Source: Pseudoalteromonas aurantia 208 (GTDB taxonomy: Bacteria; Pseudomonadota; Gammaproteobacteria; Enterobacterales; Alteromonadaceae). From it: a stretch of DNA of 64,000 nucleotides. How positions within the stretch are numbered: the first letter of the stretch is position 1; each line of letters opens with the position of its first letter. The notes beneath the pieces were generated by a model. The model did not search any database. It saw only the letters and a list, made by a program, of their open reading frames with translations, and was not told the origin of the DNA. The stretch lies in assembly GCF_014858725.1 (NCBI RefSeq), contig NZ_AQGV01000012.1:1116001-1180000 (forward strand), written 5' to 3'. This document shows, in pieces, positions 9,203-17,105 of the stretch. The position numbers were made by a program, and so were the translations under genes.

Positions 9203-9766
9203 ATTGATTACCACAATGATTGTTGTTCTTAAAATACACCTCCATGTAGCAAACTTATTGTTATTAAAAGAATAAGTTTTTGAGTCCTTGAAAAGCAATT
9301 TAAACATAGTTTGATTCAGATCAAAAATACTTTATTTTCACATGTTGACATTTTTCGCAATAAAAATGTAACAAACTAAGTTACATAAACCCATACCATT
9401 TACCTAACTAATTGTTTGTAGGTAAATAAATACATTCACAGTATGAAAAAATTTAAAGTTGTTTTTATTACAATAAAGTTTATTTATTTTTAATATTTAT
9501 TGAGAAAGGTAAAATAATCAGCAGTTAAATAGGTACTCTGAGCCAAATTTAGTCTTGGCTTAATTCATTTGGGTGGATATTCTTTCCTTTATTTAAACAG
9601 TGTTTAATGAAGCAAATCATGCGGCCAAAAATAAGTAACGGCGGGGTAGATGGTTGACGCACTAGTAAATTTTATTTATGGTCAAAAGTTAGGGACAAAT
9701 GTGCTGTGAGGTGGTGCCCAATAATAAGCCGTTTCATAGTGATAGAACGATAAATCAGTGGCGGTT
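9203..9766. other. Long AT-rich regulatory gap upstream of the fimbrial operon
   Basis: 564 bp with no supported gene. It holds the FNR-type box at 9311-9324 and very AT-rich stretches (9340-9500) typical of H-NS-bound promoters of surface appendages. The divergent GNAT gene starts at its right end. Confidence 0.6.
9311..9324 (-). promoter_or_regulatory. FNR/EtrA-type binding site
   Basis: TTGAT-TCAG-ATCAA matches the FNR consensus TTGATnnnnATCAA at every defined position. Its centre is about 115 bp upstream of the pilin start codon, suitable for anaerobic control of the fimbrial operon. CRP binds a related site (TGTGAn6TCACA), which fits less well. Confidence 0.6.
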
Positions 9767-10210
9767 ATGATCAGATTAGCAAATATAAATGATTTAATTG
9801 GTGTATTGGGGTTGTATGATGAGCTTAGGCCACATGATCCAGTACTTGAACCGGAAGTTATGAAAAAGAAATGGGCGGAATTAATAGATGATGAGCATTC
9901 CCATATAATTGTTGCAGAAGCTGGGGGGAAGATAGCCGCAACGTGTGCGTTAGGTTTAAATAGAAGCATTGCTAATGGTGGAAAACCATTTGCAATCATA
10001 GAACATGTAGTCACTGGAAGTGGGTTTCGTAGACGAGGGTTTAGTCGCCAGGTACTAGAATATGCTGTTGCGTTGGCATGGCAGCTAGGTTGTTGTAAAG
10101 TGATGCTATTATCGGGTGAAAAATTAACTGCGGCGCACCGTGTTTATGAGTCTGTAGGGTTCAAAAGTGGTATTGAGAAAGGGTTTGTCATTAAGCCTGA
10201 TGGCACGTGA
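9767..10210 (+). CDS. GNAT-family N-acetyltransferase
   Basis: About 147 residues from ATG 9767; a GTG nine bases earlier is also in frame. A GNAT fold is indicated by the N-terminal MIRLANINDLIGV segment, the central HIIVAEAGGKIAATCAL strands, and the acetyl-CoA loop GSGFRRRGFSRQVLEYAV (RxxGxG/A-like). The end has the usual YESVGFKSG segment. It would transfer an acetyl group from acetyl-CoA to an unknown amine. Single gene, followed by an AAAGCCGAT/ATCGGCTTT hairpin. Confidence 0.85.
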   Translation: MIRLANINDLIGVLGLYDELRPHDPVLEPEVMKKKWAELIDDEHSHIIVAEAGGKIAATCALGLNRSIANGGKPFAIIEHVVTGSGFRRRGFSRQVLEYAVALAWQLGCCKVMLLSGEKLTAAHRVYESVGFKSGIEKGFVIKPDGT

Positions 10211-10230
10211 GCAAAAGTGTATGTTCATTT

Positions 10231-10272
10231 AAAAAGCCGATAAAATTGAAACTGCTATTTAATCGGCTTTAT
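10231..10272 (+). terminator. Hairpin terminator between convergent GNAT and kamA-like genes
   Basis: Perfect 9-bp inverted repeat AAAGCCGAT (10233-10241) / ATCGGCTTT (10262-10270) with a 20-nt loop, between two convergent genes. The loop is long and the T-tract short, so efficiency is doubtful. Confidence 0.5.
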
Positions 10273-10302
10273 AATGCATCTGTTTAATGTATATATAAAT
10301 AT

Positions 10303-11640
10303 TTACATTGCGTCGTATTCATCTTGCCAGAAGAATTTTTCTTCTCCAAACGCGGGGACTAAGCCATCAAGCCAAGTGGCTTTCTCGTCGTATTTTGCAA
10401 AGAAAGGCCGTTGTACCCAATCAGGGTTTCTCGCTTGAATAAAGCGTAAAACAAATACTTTCTCACCGTTTATTTCACTGACACCTGAAACTTCTACTTT
10501 ACCGGGCCCAGCGCTCATTGATGGGCCTCTCACAGTTCTACTTACGCCAGATACTTCTTTATAAGCCTCACGGAATATTTCCCAGTTTTTATAAAGAGGC
10601 AACTCAAAGTAACGCTTGGCACCGGTATCACGTTCAATGAACATATAATAAGGGATCATGCCCATTTGAGTTTGTTCTTTCCACATTTCAGACCACATTT
10701 TAGGGTCGGTATTGATGTTGTTCAGAAGAGGAGCTTGGGTTCTTATTTGTGCACCAGTTTGACGGATCAAACGGATGGCTTCTTTAGTTACTTCGGTACG
10801 TAATTCTTGCTTATGGTTGATATGCGCCATGATGGATACATGTTTGCCTGCATCAACCAGCTCCTTAAGAAGCGCGAGTAACTCTTGTGCATCTGGATCA
10901 GTAACGTAACGGAATGGCCAGAACGTTAAAGATTTAGTCCCAATACGAATAGTGCGAATATGATCAAAGCGGGGTTCTTTTAATGCTTCTAAATATTTAC
11001 GCAATTTAACGGTACGCATTACCATCGGATCACCACCGGTCATGAGTAAATCAGTGACTTCGGTGTGTTCTGCAAGATAATTATGTAACAGTTCTTCATC
11101 ATTATTGTTGAATCGAGTTGCTTTGCCTACGAATTGGGCCCAGCGGAAACAAAAAGTACAATAAGAGTGACAATATTGACCTTGAGAAGGGAAGAATAAG
11201 ACGGTTTCTTTGTATTTATGCTGAATACCGTCAACCCGTTCGCCTTCGTATTCAGGTACGTTTTTTTCCATTTGCCCCGCAGGGTGTGCGTTGAACTTTT
11301 GGCGAAGTTCTGTGGCAAGATTAAACACATCTTCAGGTGTATGATCGCCTTGCAACAAAGCAGCCATTTCATCATAAGATTCATCATCAAGCATACCACG
11401 TTGAGGGAAGGTAAGCTGAAATACTGGATCGTTGGGCACCTTGTCCCAATCTATTAATTCCTCGATAACAAAATTGTTTACCCGAAATGGGAAGACGTTA
11501 GCCACAACTTTCATTTCAAAACGAAGGTGCTCTGGTAGCTTGTCTAGCTGTTCAATCTTGTCGATTTGACGATGTTGATAAACGGTAAATCGAGGCGCTT
11601 TATACGCTTCGACTGGCTGCAATTTGACGGTTTGATGCAT
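10303..11640 (-). CDS. KamA-family radical SAM protein (lysine 2,3-aminomutase-like)
   Basis: 445 residues from ATG 11640, chosen because AAAGGGCAAAT precedes it at ribosome-site distance. The radical SAM cluster motif CHSYCTFC gives Cys157, Cys161 and Cys164, followed by a GGDP motif (LLMTGGDPMVM) as in lysine 2,3-aminomutases. Members move an alpha-amino group to the beta carbon using SAM, [4Fe-4S] and PLP. It is longer than EpmB (about 340 residues), which acts on EF-P, and no epmA or efp is near, so a different substrate is likely. Standalone gene. Confidence 0.8.
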   Translation of the reverse strand: MHQTVKLQPVEAYKAPRFTVYQHRQIDKIEQLDKLPEHLRFEMKVVANVFPFRVNNFVIEELIDWDKVPNDPVFQLTFPQRGMLDDESYDEMAALLQGDHTPEDVFNLATELRQKFNAHPAGQMEKNVPEYEGERVDGIQHKYKETVLFFPSQGQYCHSYCTFCFRWAQFVGKATRFNNNDEELLHNYLAEHTEVTDLLMTGGDPMVMRTVKLRKYLEALKEPRFDHIRTIRIGTKSLTFWPFRYVTDPDAQELLALLKELVDAGKHVSIMAHINHKQELRTEVTKEAIRLIRQTGAQIRTQAPLLNNINTDPKMWSEMWKEQTQMGMIPYYMFIERDTGAKRYFELPLYKNWEIFREAYKEVSGVSRTVRGPSMSAGPGKVEVSGVSEINGEKVFVLRFIQARNPDWVQRPFFAKYDEKATWLDGLVPAFGEEKFFWQDEYDAM

Positions 11641-11791
11641 ATTTGCCCTTTTAAGCTTGCTAGATTCAAAAAGGACATAGCCTATCATCTTTAGGAACAA
11701 ATTTCAGTGTAAATACTAGAATTTGCAATAATTTGATAGACTGGGTTAAGTCAATAAAACCGTTAGCCCTATTCCTTTAGAGCATAGTCTT

Positions 11792-13081
11792 TTAATACTG
11801 TTGTTGCTCTAAAGCAGTATAAATACCATTACATAGGGCGTGAATTTGTTGGTTTGACGTAATGTAAGGAGGCATAATATAAATTAACTTGCCAAAAGGT
11901 CTGATCCATAGTCCTTGGTCTATAAAGTATCGCTGAATTTTGGCAACATTGACAGTGTGCTTTACTTCCACCACACCTATAGCCCCGAGTATTCTCACAT
12001 TTTCTACTGCGTCGAGCTTTTCACACAAACGAAGATGTTGCATTGCACCAAATAACCTCGTTACTTGCGCTTCCCAGTTATTTTCAAATAATAAATCAAT
12101 GCTTGCTGACGCCACAGCACAGGCTAATGGGTTGCCCATAAATGTGGGCCCATGCATAAGTACACCGGCATTGCCTTTACTTATTTCGGTGGCGACATGG
12201 TTTGTGGTAAGTGTTGCAGATAGTGTCATGGTTCCACCGGTTAAGGCTTTGCCTATGCACAGTATGTCTGGACTTATGTTCGCATGTTCACAAGCAAACA
12301 ATTTCCCTGTACGGCCAAAACCTGTTGCTATTTCATCGAGGATCAATAACACATTATATTTATCACAGAGTATGCGTAGCTCTTTTAAATAAGCGGGGTG
12401 GTAGAAATTCATGCCGCCTGCATTTTGAACTATAGGCTCGATAATGAACGCCGCGACTTCATGATGATGTAGCTTAAAGCTATTTTCTAATTCTACTAAT
12501 TCATCATGATTAATATTACCGCCAAATGATGATGCTGGTGCTGGCACAAAAATATGTTCTGGTAAAAACCCTTGGTACATACTGTGCATTGAATTAACGG
12601 GATCACATACGCTCATTGCCGCAAAGGTATCTCCATGGTAACCCTTTCTTGCCGTCATTAGTTTCGTTTTATGTTGCGCCCCTTGACTCATCCAAAATTG
12701 TAGCGCCATTTTAATAGCCACTTCAACACTGACCGAGCCACTATCGGCCAAAAATACTTTTTGTAATGGTTCTGGCGTTATGTTGATTAATTTTTTGCAT
12801 AAATTGATCGCTGGCGCATGCGTAATACTACCGAACATAACATGGCTCATAGACTGCGCTTGTTCAGTGATGGCTTTCACAAGTTTTGGGTGATTATAGC
12901 CGTGAATCGCACTCCACCAAGATGCCATGCCATCGATGAGTTGTTCTCCAGTTTCTAAATATATATGTGCGGCATCCGTATGACTCACTGGGTAAACGGG
13001 GAGTGGGTCAATCATGGATGTATAAGGATGCCAAATATGCTCTTTGTCAAAATCTAAATCAACTGCGTTATTTTTACTCAC
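11792..13081 (-). CDS. bioA: Adenosylmethionine-8-amino-7-oxononanoate aminotransferase
   Basis: 429 residues, starting at GTG 13081 with AGCAGGG upstream. The N-terminal DKEHIWHPYTSM is the BioA signature, and the PLP lysine lies in CIGKALTGGT (Lys278), preceded by LILDEIATGFGRTG. It transaminates KAPA to DAPA in biotin synthesis using SAM as amino donor. It is divergent from bioBFCD. The start codon abuts the left half of the BirA-type operator, so repressor binding would block its promoter and cover the initiation region. Confidence 0.95.
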   Translation of the reverse strand: MSKNNAVDLDFDKEHIWHPYTSMIDPLPVYPVSHTDAAHIYLETGEQLIDGMASWWSAIHGYNHPKLVKAITEQAQSMSHVMFGSITHAPAINLCKKLINITPEPLQKVFLADSGSVSVEVAIKMALQFWMSQGAQHKTKLMTARKGYHGDTFAAMSVCDPVNSMHSMYQGFLPEHIFVPAPASSFGGNINHDELVELENSFKLHHHEVAAFIIEPIVQNAGGMNFYHPAYLKELRILCDKYNVLLILDEIATGFGRTGKLFACEHANISPDILCIGKALTGGTMTLSATLTTNHVATEISKGNAGVLMHGPTFMGNPLACAVASASIDLLFENNWEAQVTRLFGAMQHLRLCEKLDAVENVRILGAIGVVEVKHTVNVAKIQRYFIDQGLWIRPFGKLIYIMPPYITSNQQIHALCNGIYTALEQQQY

Positions 13082-13115
13082 TTGTAAACCCTGCTACTTG
13101 CTTTGTCGTTGACAA
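13082..13115. promoter_or_regulatory. BirA-type biotin operator between bioA and bioB
   Basis: TTGTAAACC (13082-13090), then 16 nt, then CGTTGACAA (13107-13115), close to the enterobacterial operator TTGTAAACC-n15/16-GGTTTACAA (right half 7 of 9). It lies in the only gap between the divergent bio genes. The right half contains TTGACA (13109-13114), which with TAGACT (13131-13136) forms a plausible bioB promoter, so biotinyl-BirA would shut both directions. Confidence 0.75.
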
Positions 13116-13203
13116 TACTACGTCACTCAGTAGACTAAGCCAATCACCGTCAAGTTAAGTGCACATAATTTAGACACTTGCTACAAGAATAAAGAGAAAC
13201 AAT

Positions 13204-14241
13204 ATGATCACAGTTCGCCACGATTGGACTCATAAAGAAGTAAAAGCACTATTTGAAATGCCATTTAATGATTTACTATTTAAGGCTGCAAGTATTCATC
13301 GCGAAAATTTTAATCCCAATGAAGTGCAAATCTCAACCCTGCTATCTATAAAAACAGGGGCATGCCCTGAAGATTGTAAATACTGCCCTCAGTCAGGTCA
13401 TTATAAAACAGACCTTGAACGTGAACGTTTGATGGAAGTTGAGAAAGTGGTGGAGCAAGCGCGTTTAGCTAAGAATAAAGGTGCAACGCGTTTTTGTATG
13501 GGGGCTGCGTGGTCAGATCCTAAAGACCGTGATATGCCATATATAGAGAAAATGGTTAAAGAAGTTAAAGAGTTGGGTTTAGAAACCTGCATGACATTAG
13601 GCATGCTAGACAATGATAAGGCTCACTCGCTTAAAAACGCTGGGCTAGATTACTACAACCATAATTTAGATACTTCACCAGAATATTACCAGCAAATAAT
13701 AACAACCCGCACTTATCAAGACAGACTTGACACCATTGACCATGTGCGCGATGCAGGCATGAAAGTATGCTCAGGTGGTATCGTTGGTATGGGTGAGCAA
13801 GCGTCTGACCGTTTCGGTTTACTAATTCAATTAGCGAATTTAGACCAACAACCAGAAAGTGTACCAATTAACATGCTGGTTAAAGTTAAAGGGACGCCAC
13901 TGGAAGATGTGGATGATTTAGATCATTTCGAATTTATTCGCACAATTGCAGTAGCGCGCATTATGATGCCATTTAGTTACGTACGACTCTCTGCAGGTCG
14001 CACGGCAATGAATGAGCAAATGCAGTCAATGTGTTTCTTCGCTGGTGCCAATTCAATATTTTATGGTGACAAACTGCTGACTACTGAAAATCCTGAAGCG
14101 GATGCAGATATGAACTTACTGAAAAAGTTAGGAATGAAGCCTGAAGAACGTCATGATTATTCTGATGAAGCTTATGAGGCATCTCTATCTTCAGCCATCG
14201 CTGATAAAGCAACCTCAGAGCTATTTTACGAAGCAAATTAA
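13204..14241 (+). CDS. bioB: Biotin synthase
   Basis: 345 residues. The radical SAM motif CPEDCKYC gives Cys54, Cys58 and Cys61. The segment [13 protein letters not shown] and the YVRLSAGR segment (Arg ligand of the [2Fe-2S] cluster) are present. The enzyme inserts sulfur into dethiobiotin. First gene of a tightly packed operon bioB-bioF-bioC-bioD; its stop overlaps the bioF start by one base (TAATG). AAAGAGAAAC lies before the ATG. Confidence 0.97.
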   Translation: MITVRHDWTHKEVKALFEMPFNDLLFKAASIHRENFNPNEVQISTLLSIKTGACPEDCKYCPQSGHYKTDLERERLMEVEKVVEQARLAKNKGATRFCMGAAWSDPKDRDMPYIEKMVKEVKELGLETCMTLGMLDNDKAHSLKNAGLDYYNHNLDTSPEYYQQIITTRTYQDRLDTIDHVRDAGMKVCSGGIVGMGEQASDRFGLLIQLANLDQQPESVPINMLVKVKGTPLEDVDDLDHFEFIRTIAVARIMMPFSYVRLSAGRTAMNEQMQSMCFFAGANSIFYGDKLLTTENPEADADMNLLKKLGMKPEERHDYSDEAYEASLSSAIADKATSELFYEAN

Positions 14242-15374
14242 TGGCGTTTGATTTTATTGAGCACAGTATCGAGCAACGACGTACTAAGTCGTTGCTACGC
14301 CGTCGTATATGTATACAAAGCAGTGATGCAAGGTATATTAACGTTGACTCAAAACGTTACTTGAATTTTGCCAGCAATGATTATTTAGGCTTAGGTGGCC
14401 CGGTTTTGGCTAACGACGTATTATCGGGGAGCCGAAGTTCTTCATTGGTAACGGGATATTTAGATGTTCATAAAAAGCTAGAGCATGCTTTATGTCAATT
14501 GTTGGGTTACGATGATGCAATGTTATTTAGCAGTGGGTTTAGCGCGAATAGCAGTGTATTAAAAGCGCTTTTTAATGAACAATCAGTTGCAAAAGACAGT
14601 GCTATTTTTCAAGACAAGCTCAATCATGCCAGTTTAATTGATGGCGCATTGCACAGTGATGCAAGGCACATTCGATTTAATCACAATGATATGAATCACT
14701 TGCGAGCACGTTTAGAAAAAAGTAACGCATTAAATAAGTTGATCGTGAGTGAAGGGGTGTTTTCAATGGATGGTGATAGCGCGCCATTAGCGCAGTTACA
14801 TGCATTAAAGCAGCAGCATAATGCTTGGTTAATGATTGATGATGCGCACGCTTTTGGTATTACCGGGAAGCAGGGACTAGGTAGTGCACAAACACAGAAC
14901 AAACCGGACATATTAGTGATCACATTTGGTAAAGCAATGGCTTGCCAAGGCGCTGCAGTATTGGCTAGCCACGATGTTATTGACTATCTAGTACAGGTAA
15001 ATAGGGATTACATATACTCTACCGCAATGTCGCCAGTCATGGCACATAGTGCGTTACAACAGTTAGATAAAGTGATTAATGCAGATGACGCACGTACTCA
15101 GTTACAACAAAATATTGCGCTATTTCAACAGTTATGTGCAAACGTAAATATCCCTTTATTGACATCGAACACACCGATACAACCTATTGTGTTAGGGTCC
15201 GCCGAGAATGCTTTAAAGGCTCAGAGAAAGCTTAAAGAACATAATATTTGGTTGACGGCCATTAGGCCACCGACGGTACCTCACAATACGGCACGGCTCA
15301 GAGTTACCTTAACAGCAGCCCATAAAAGTGATGATATACACTATTTAGTACAAGTTTTGGGGGAGGTATTATGA
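14241..15374 (+). CDS. bioF: 8-amino-7-oxononanoate synthase
   Basis: 377 residues of the alpha-oxoamine synthase family. It has ASNDYLGL, VTGYLDVHKKLE, MIDDAHAFGITG and the PLP lysine in ITFGKAMACQGA (Lys231). It condenses pimeloyl-ACP/CoA with alanine to give KAPA. It overlaps bioB by 1 bp and bioC by 4 bp (ATGA), so translation is probably coupled. Confidence 0.95.
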   Translation: MAFDFIEHSIEQRRTKSLLRRRICIQSSDARYINVDSKRYLNFASNDYLGLGGPVLANDVLSGSRSSSLVTGYLDVHKKLEHALCQLLGYDDAMLFSSGFSANSSVLKALFNEQSVAKDSAIFQDKLNHASLIDGALHSDARHIRFNHNDMNHLRARLEKSNALNKLIVSEGVFSMDGDSAPLAQLHALKQQHNAWLMIDDAHAFGITGKQGLGSAQTQNKPDILVITFGKAMACQGAAVLASHDVIDYLVQVNRDYIYSTAMSPVMAHSALQQLDKVINADDARTQLQQNIALFQQLCANVNIPLLTSNTPIQPIVLGSAENALKAQRKLKEHNIWLTAIRPPTVPHNTARLRVTLTAAHKSDDIHYLVQVLGEVL

Positions 15375-16156
15375 ACCGCCACTCACCAAAAAGCAGTGTA
15401 ATGTCAGATGCTATTAAACAACATACGGCTGAATGCTTCTCCAAAGCGGCTGATAATTATGGTAAATATGCAAAAGTACAAACTAAAGCAGCGGCATTAT
15501 TATTCACTAAGTTGCGTTTAAGTAATCGGTATATACTAGACTTGGGGGCGGGGCCACTACTACACCATGATATATTAGCAGCCCGGGCCGCCGATGTAGT
15601 ACATATGGATTTGAGTCATGCCATGTTAATGCAGGGACCAAATACGACAGGACGTGTGTGCGCTGATATGGATGCCTTGCCATTTCAATCTGAAACTTTT
15701 GACGCGGTGTTTTCAAATTTTGCAATTCAATGGAGTCAGTCCCCAGCTCAGTTGTTTACAGAATTGGCGAGAGTATGTAAGTCAGGAGGGCAGGTTGTCC
15801 TATCATCTGTATTAACTGGTTCGCTAAATGAGATAGCGGTAGCATGGCAGGCAAATGATTGTGAAACACATGTTAATCACTTTTTGACTTTATCGGCACT
15901 GATTGGGTATGCAGCAGAGGCTGGCTTCGACATTGGCAGTGCTAAGCAAATTGCGTTGGTAGACGAGTATCCTGATGCGAAAGCAGCAATACAATCAATC
16001 AAACATATTGGAGCAAATAAGTTACAAGGTAGCCGAGAAAAGAAAGGCTTGATGGGGCGAAAAGCGTACAGAAAAGTACTTGATGGGTATCCAATTACAG
16101 ATAGCTGTGCGCCTGTGACCTACCAAGTCGCACTATTGGAGTTATTCAAACGATGA
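15371..16156 (+). CDS. bioC: Malonyl-ACP O-methyltransferase
   Basis: 261 residues. The SAM-binding motif ILDLGAGP is at residues 55-62, with DMDALPF and FSNFAIQW further on, as in BioC. The enzyme methylates malonyl-ACP to start pimeloyl-ACP synthesis by the fatty acid cycle. The ATG has GGGGGAGG upstream and overlaps the bioF stop by 4 bp. A second start at residue 11 (MSDAIKQ) is possible. No bioH gene is in the window. Confidence 0.93.
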   Translation: MNRHSPKSSVMSDAIKQHTAECFSKAADNYGKYAKVQTKAAALLFTKLRLSNRYILDLGAGPLLHHDILAARAADVVHMDLSHAMLMQGPNTTGRVCADMDALPFQSETFDAVFSNFAIQWSQSPAQLFTELARVCKSGGQVVLSSVLTGSLNEIAVAWQANDCETHVNHFLTLSALIGYAAEAGFDIGSAKQIALVDEYPDAKAAIQSIKHIGANKLQGSREKKGLMGRKAYRKVLDGYPITDSCAPVTYQVALLELFKR

Positions 16157-16836
16157 GCGCATTTTTTATTACAGGTACAGATACTGAGGTTGGCAAAACC
16201 TACGTAACCTCTTTGTTACTGAAGTTTTTAGCCAAGCACAAGCGGAAAGCTTTGGGCTTTAAACCCATAGCTGCAGGGGCTGAGGAAGCTTTTGGCCAAT
16301 TAGTCAACGAAGATGCACTCAGCTTAATGGAATGTGCGTCGGTACACGGTAAATATGAGCAAATAAATCCTATTTGTTTTGCCCCTCCAATTGCACCACA
16401 TATTGCTGCAAAACGGGCTGGTTTTGAAGTTTCTGTTCAAGTTTTGCACAAGCACTATCTCGCGTTAGATGACCTGGGTGCCGAATTTAGACTCGTGGAA
16501 GGTGCGGGCGGGTGGGCGTTACCAATCAATGATACACAATACCTTTACGACTGGGTAATTGCTGAGCAATTACCTGTCATACTGGTCGTAGGTATGAAAC
16601 TTGGCTGCCTTAACCATACACTTTTGACGATGCAGGTTTTGCAATCTCAAGGCGTAAAGTGTGTAGGTTGGATTGCCAATCAGATTGATAGAGATATGGC
16701 TGAGTTTGACGAAAACTTAGCGTCTCTTCGACAGCGAATAAGCGCCCCTTTACTCGCTGTTGCGCCTTACACAGAAGAAACCCCTACCTTGCAGATCCAT
16801 GCTGCATTGACCAACTTATTTGGTATTGATCTTTAA
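16153..16836 (+). CDS. bioD: Dethiobiotin synthetase
   Basis: 227 residues. The P-loop GTDTEVGKTYV begins at residue 8, and the VEGAGGWALPI segment matches BioD. The enzyme closes the ureido ring of dethiobiotin from DAPA, CO2 and ATP. Last gene of the operon (ATGA overlap with bioC), followed by a strong hairpin. Confidence 0.95.
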   Translation: MSAFFITGTDTEVGKTYVTSLLLKFLAKHKRKALGFKPIAAGAEEAFGQLVNEDALSLMECASVHGKYEQINPICFAPPIAPHIAAKRAGFEVSVQVLHKHYLALDDLGAEFRLVEGAGGWALPINDTQYLYDWVIAEQLPVILVVGMKLGCLNHTLLTMQVLQSQGVKCVGWIANQIDRDMAEFDENLASLRQRISAPLLAVAPYTEETPTLQIHAALTNLFGIDL

Positions 16837-16844
16837 ATACATAA

Positions 16845-16875
16845 AAAGCCAAAGTGAAAGGTTCACTTTGGCTTT
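16845..16875. terminator. Terminator after bioD
   Basis: 14-bp perfect stem (AAAGCCAAAGTGAA / TTCACTTTGGCTTT) with a 3-nt loop. It has a better T-tract on the minus strand than on the plus strand; it probably serves the biotin operon. Confidence 0.75.
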
Positions 16876-16912
16876 GCGTGCTACAGGTTGGAGATAGTAC
16901 TGAAGCTTAATT

Positions 16913-17105
16913 AATCTCAGCTCTGGATAAGCGAATTTGCCCAATAAAGCTATTTTTCTCACTCTCGGCGTTGCTTTCATTTGTAATAGCCCGCTATTAC
17001 TGCATAAAAGCGCCTTGATATTGAACAAAATATCATCATTGGGTTGTACGTAAGTTTGTTTTCAAAACATTTTCTATTCCAAAACCTTTACCCAAACCTG
17101 AGGTT
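16913..17105. mobile_element. MITE-like element, copy 1 (193 bp)
   Basis: Same sequence and same length as the element at 38443-38635, differing at scattered positions. It starts AATCTCAG and ends CTGAGGTT (degenerate terminal inverted repeats, AACCTC/GAGGTT in copy 2). Flanks are AATT on both sides (16909-16912 and 17106-17109), consistent with a 4-bp target duplication. It encodes nothing. It holds an imperfect internal palindrome around AATAGCCCGCTATT. It sits at the 3' edge of the Calx-beta gene: that gene's TAA overlaps the element's last two bases. Confidence 0.75.
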
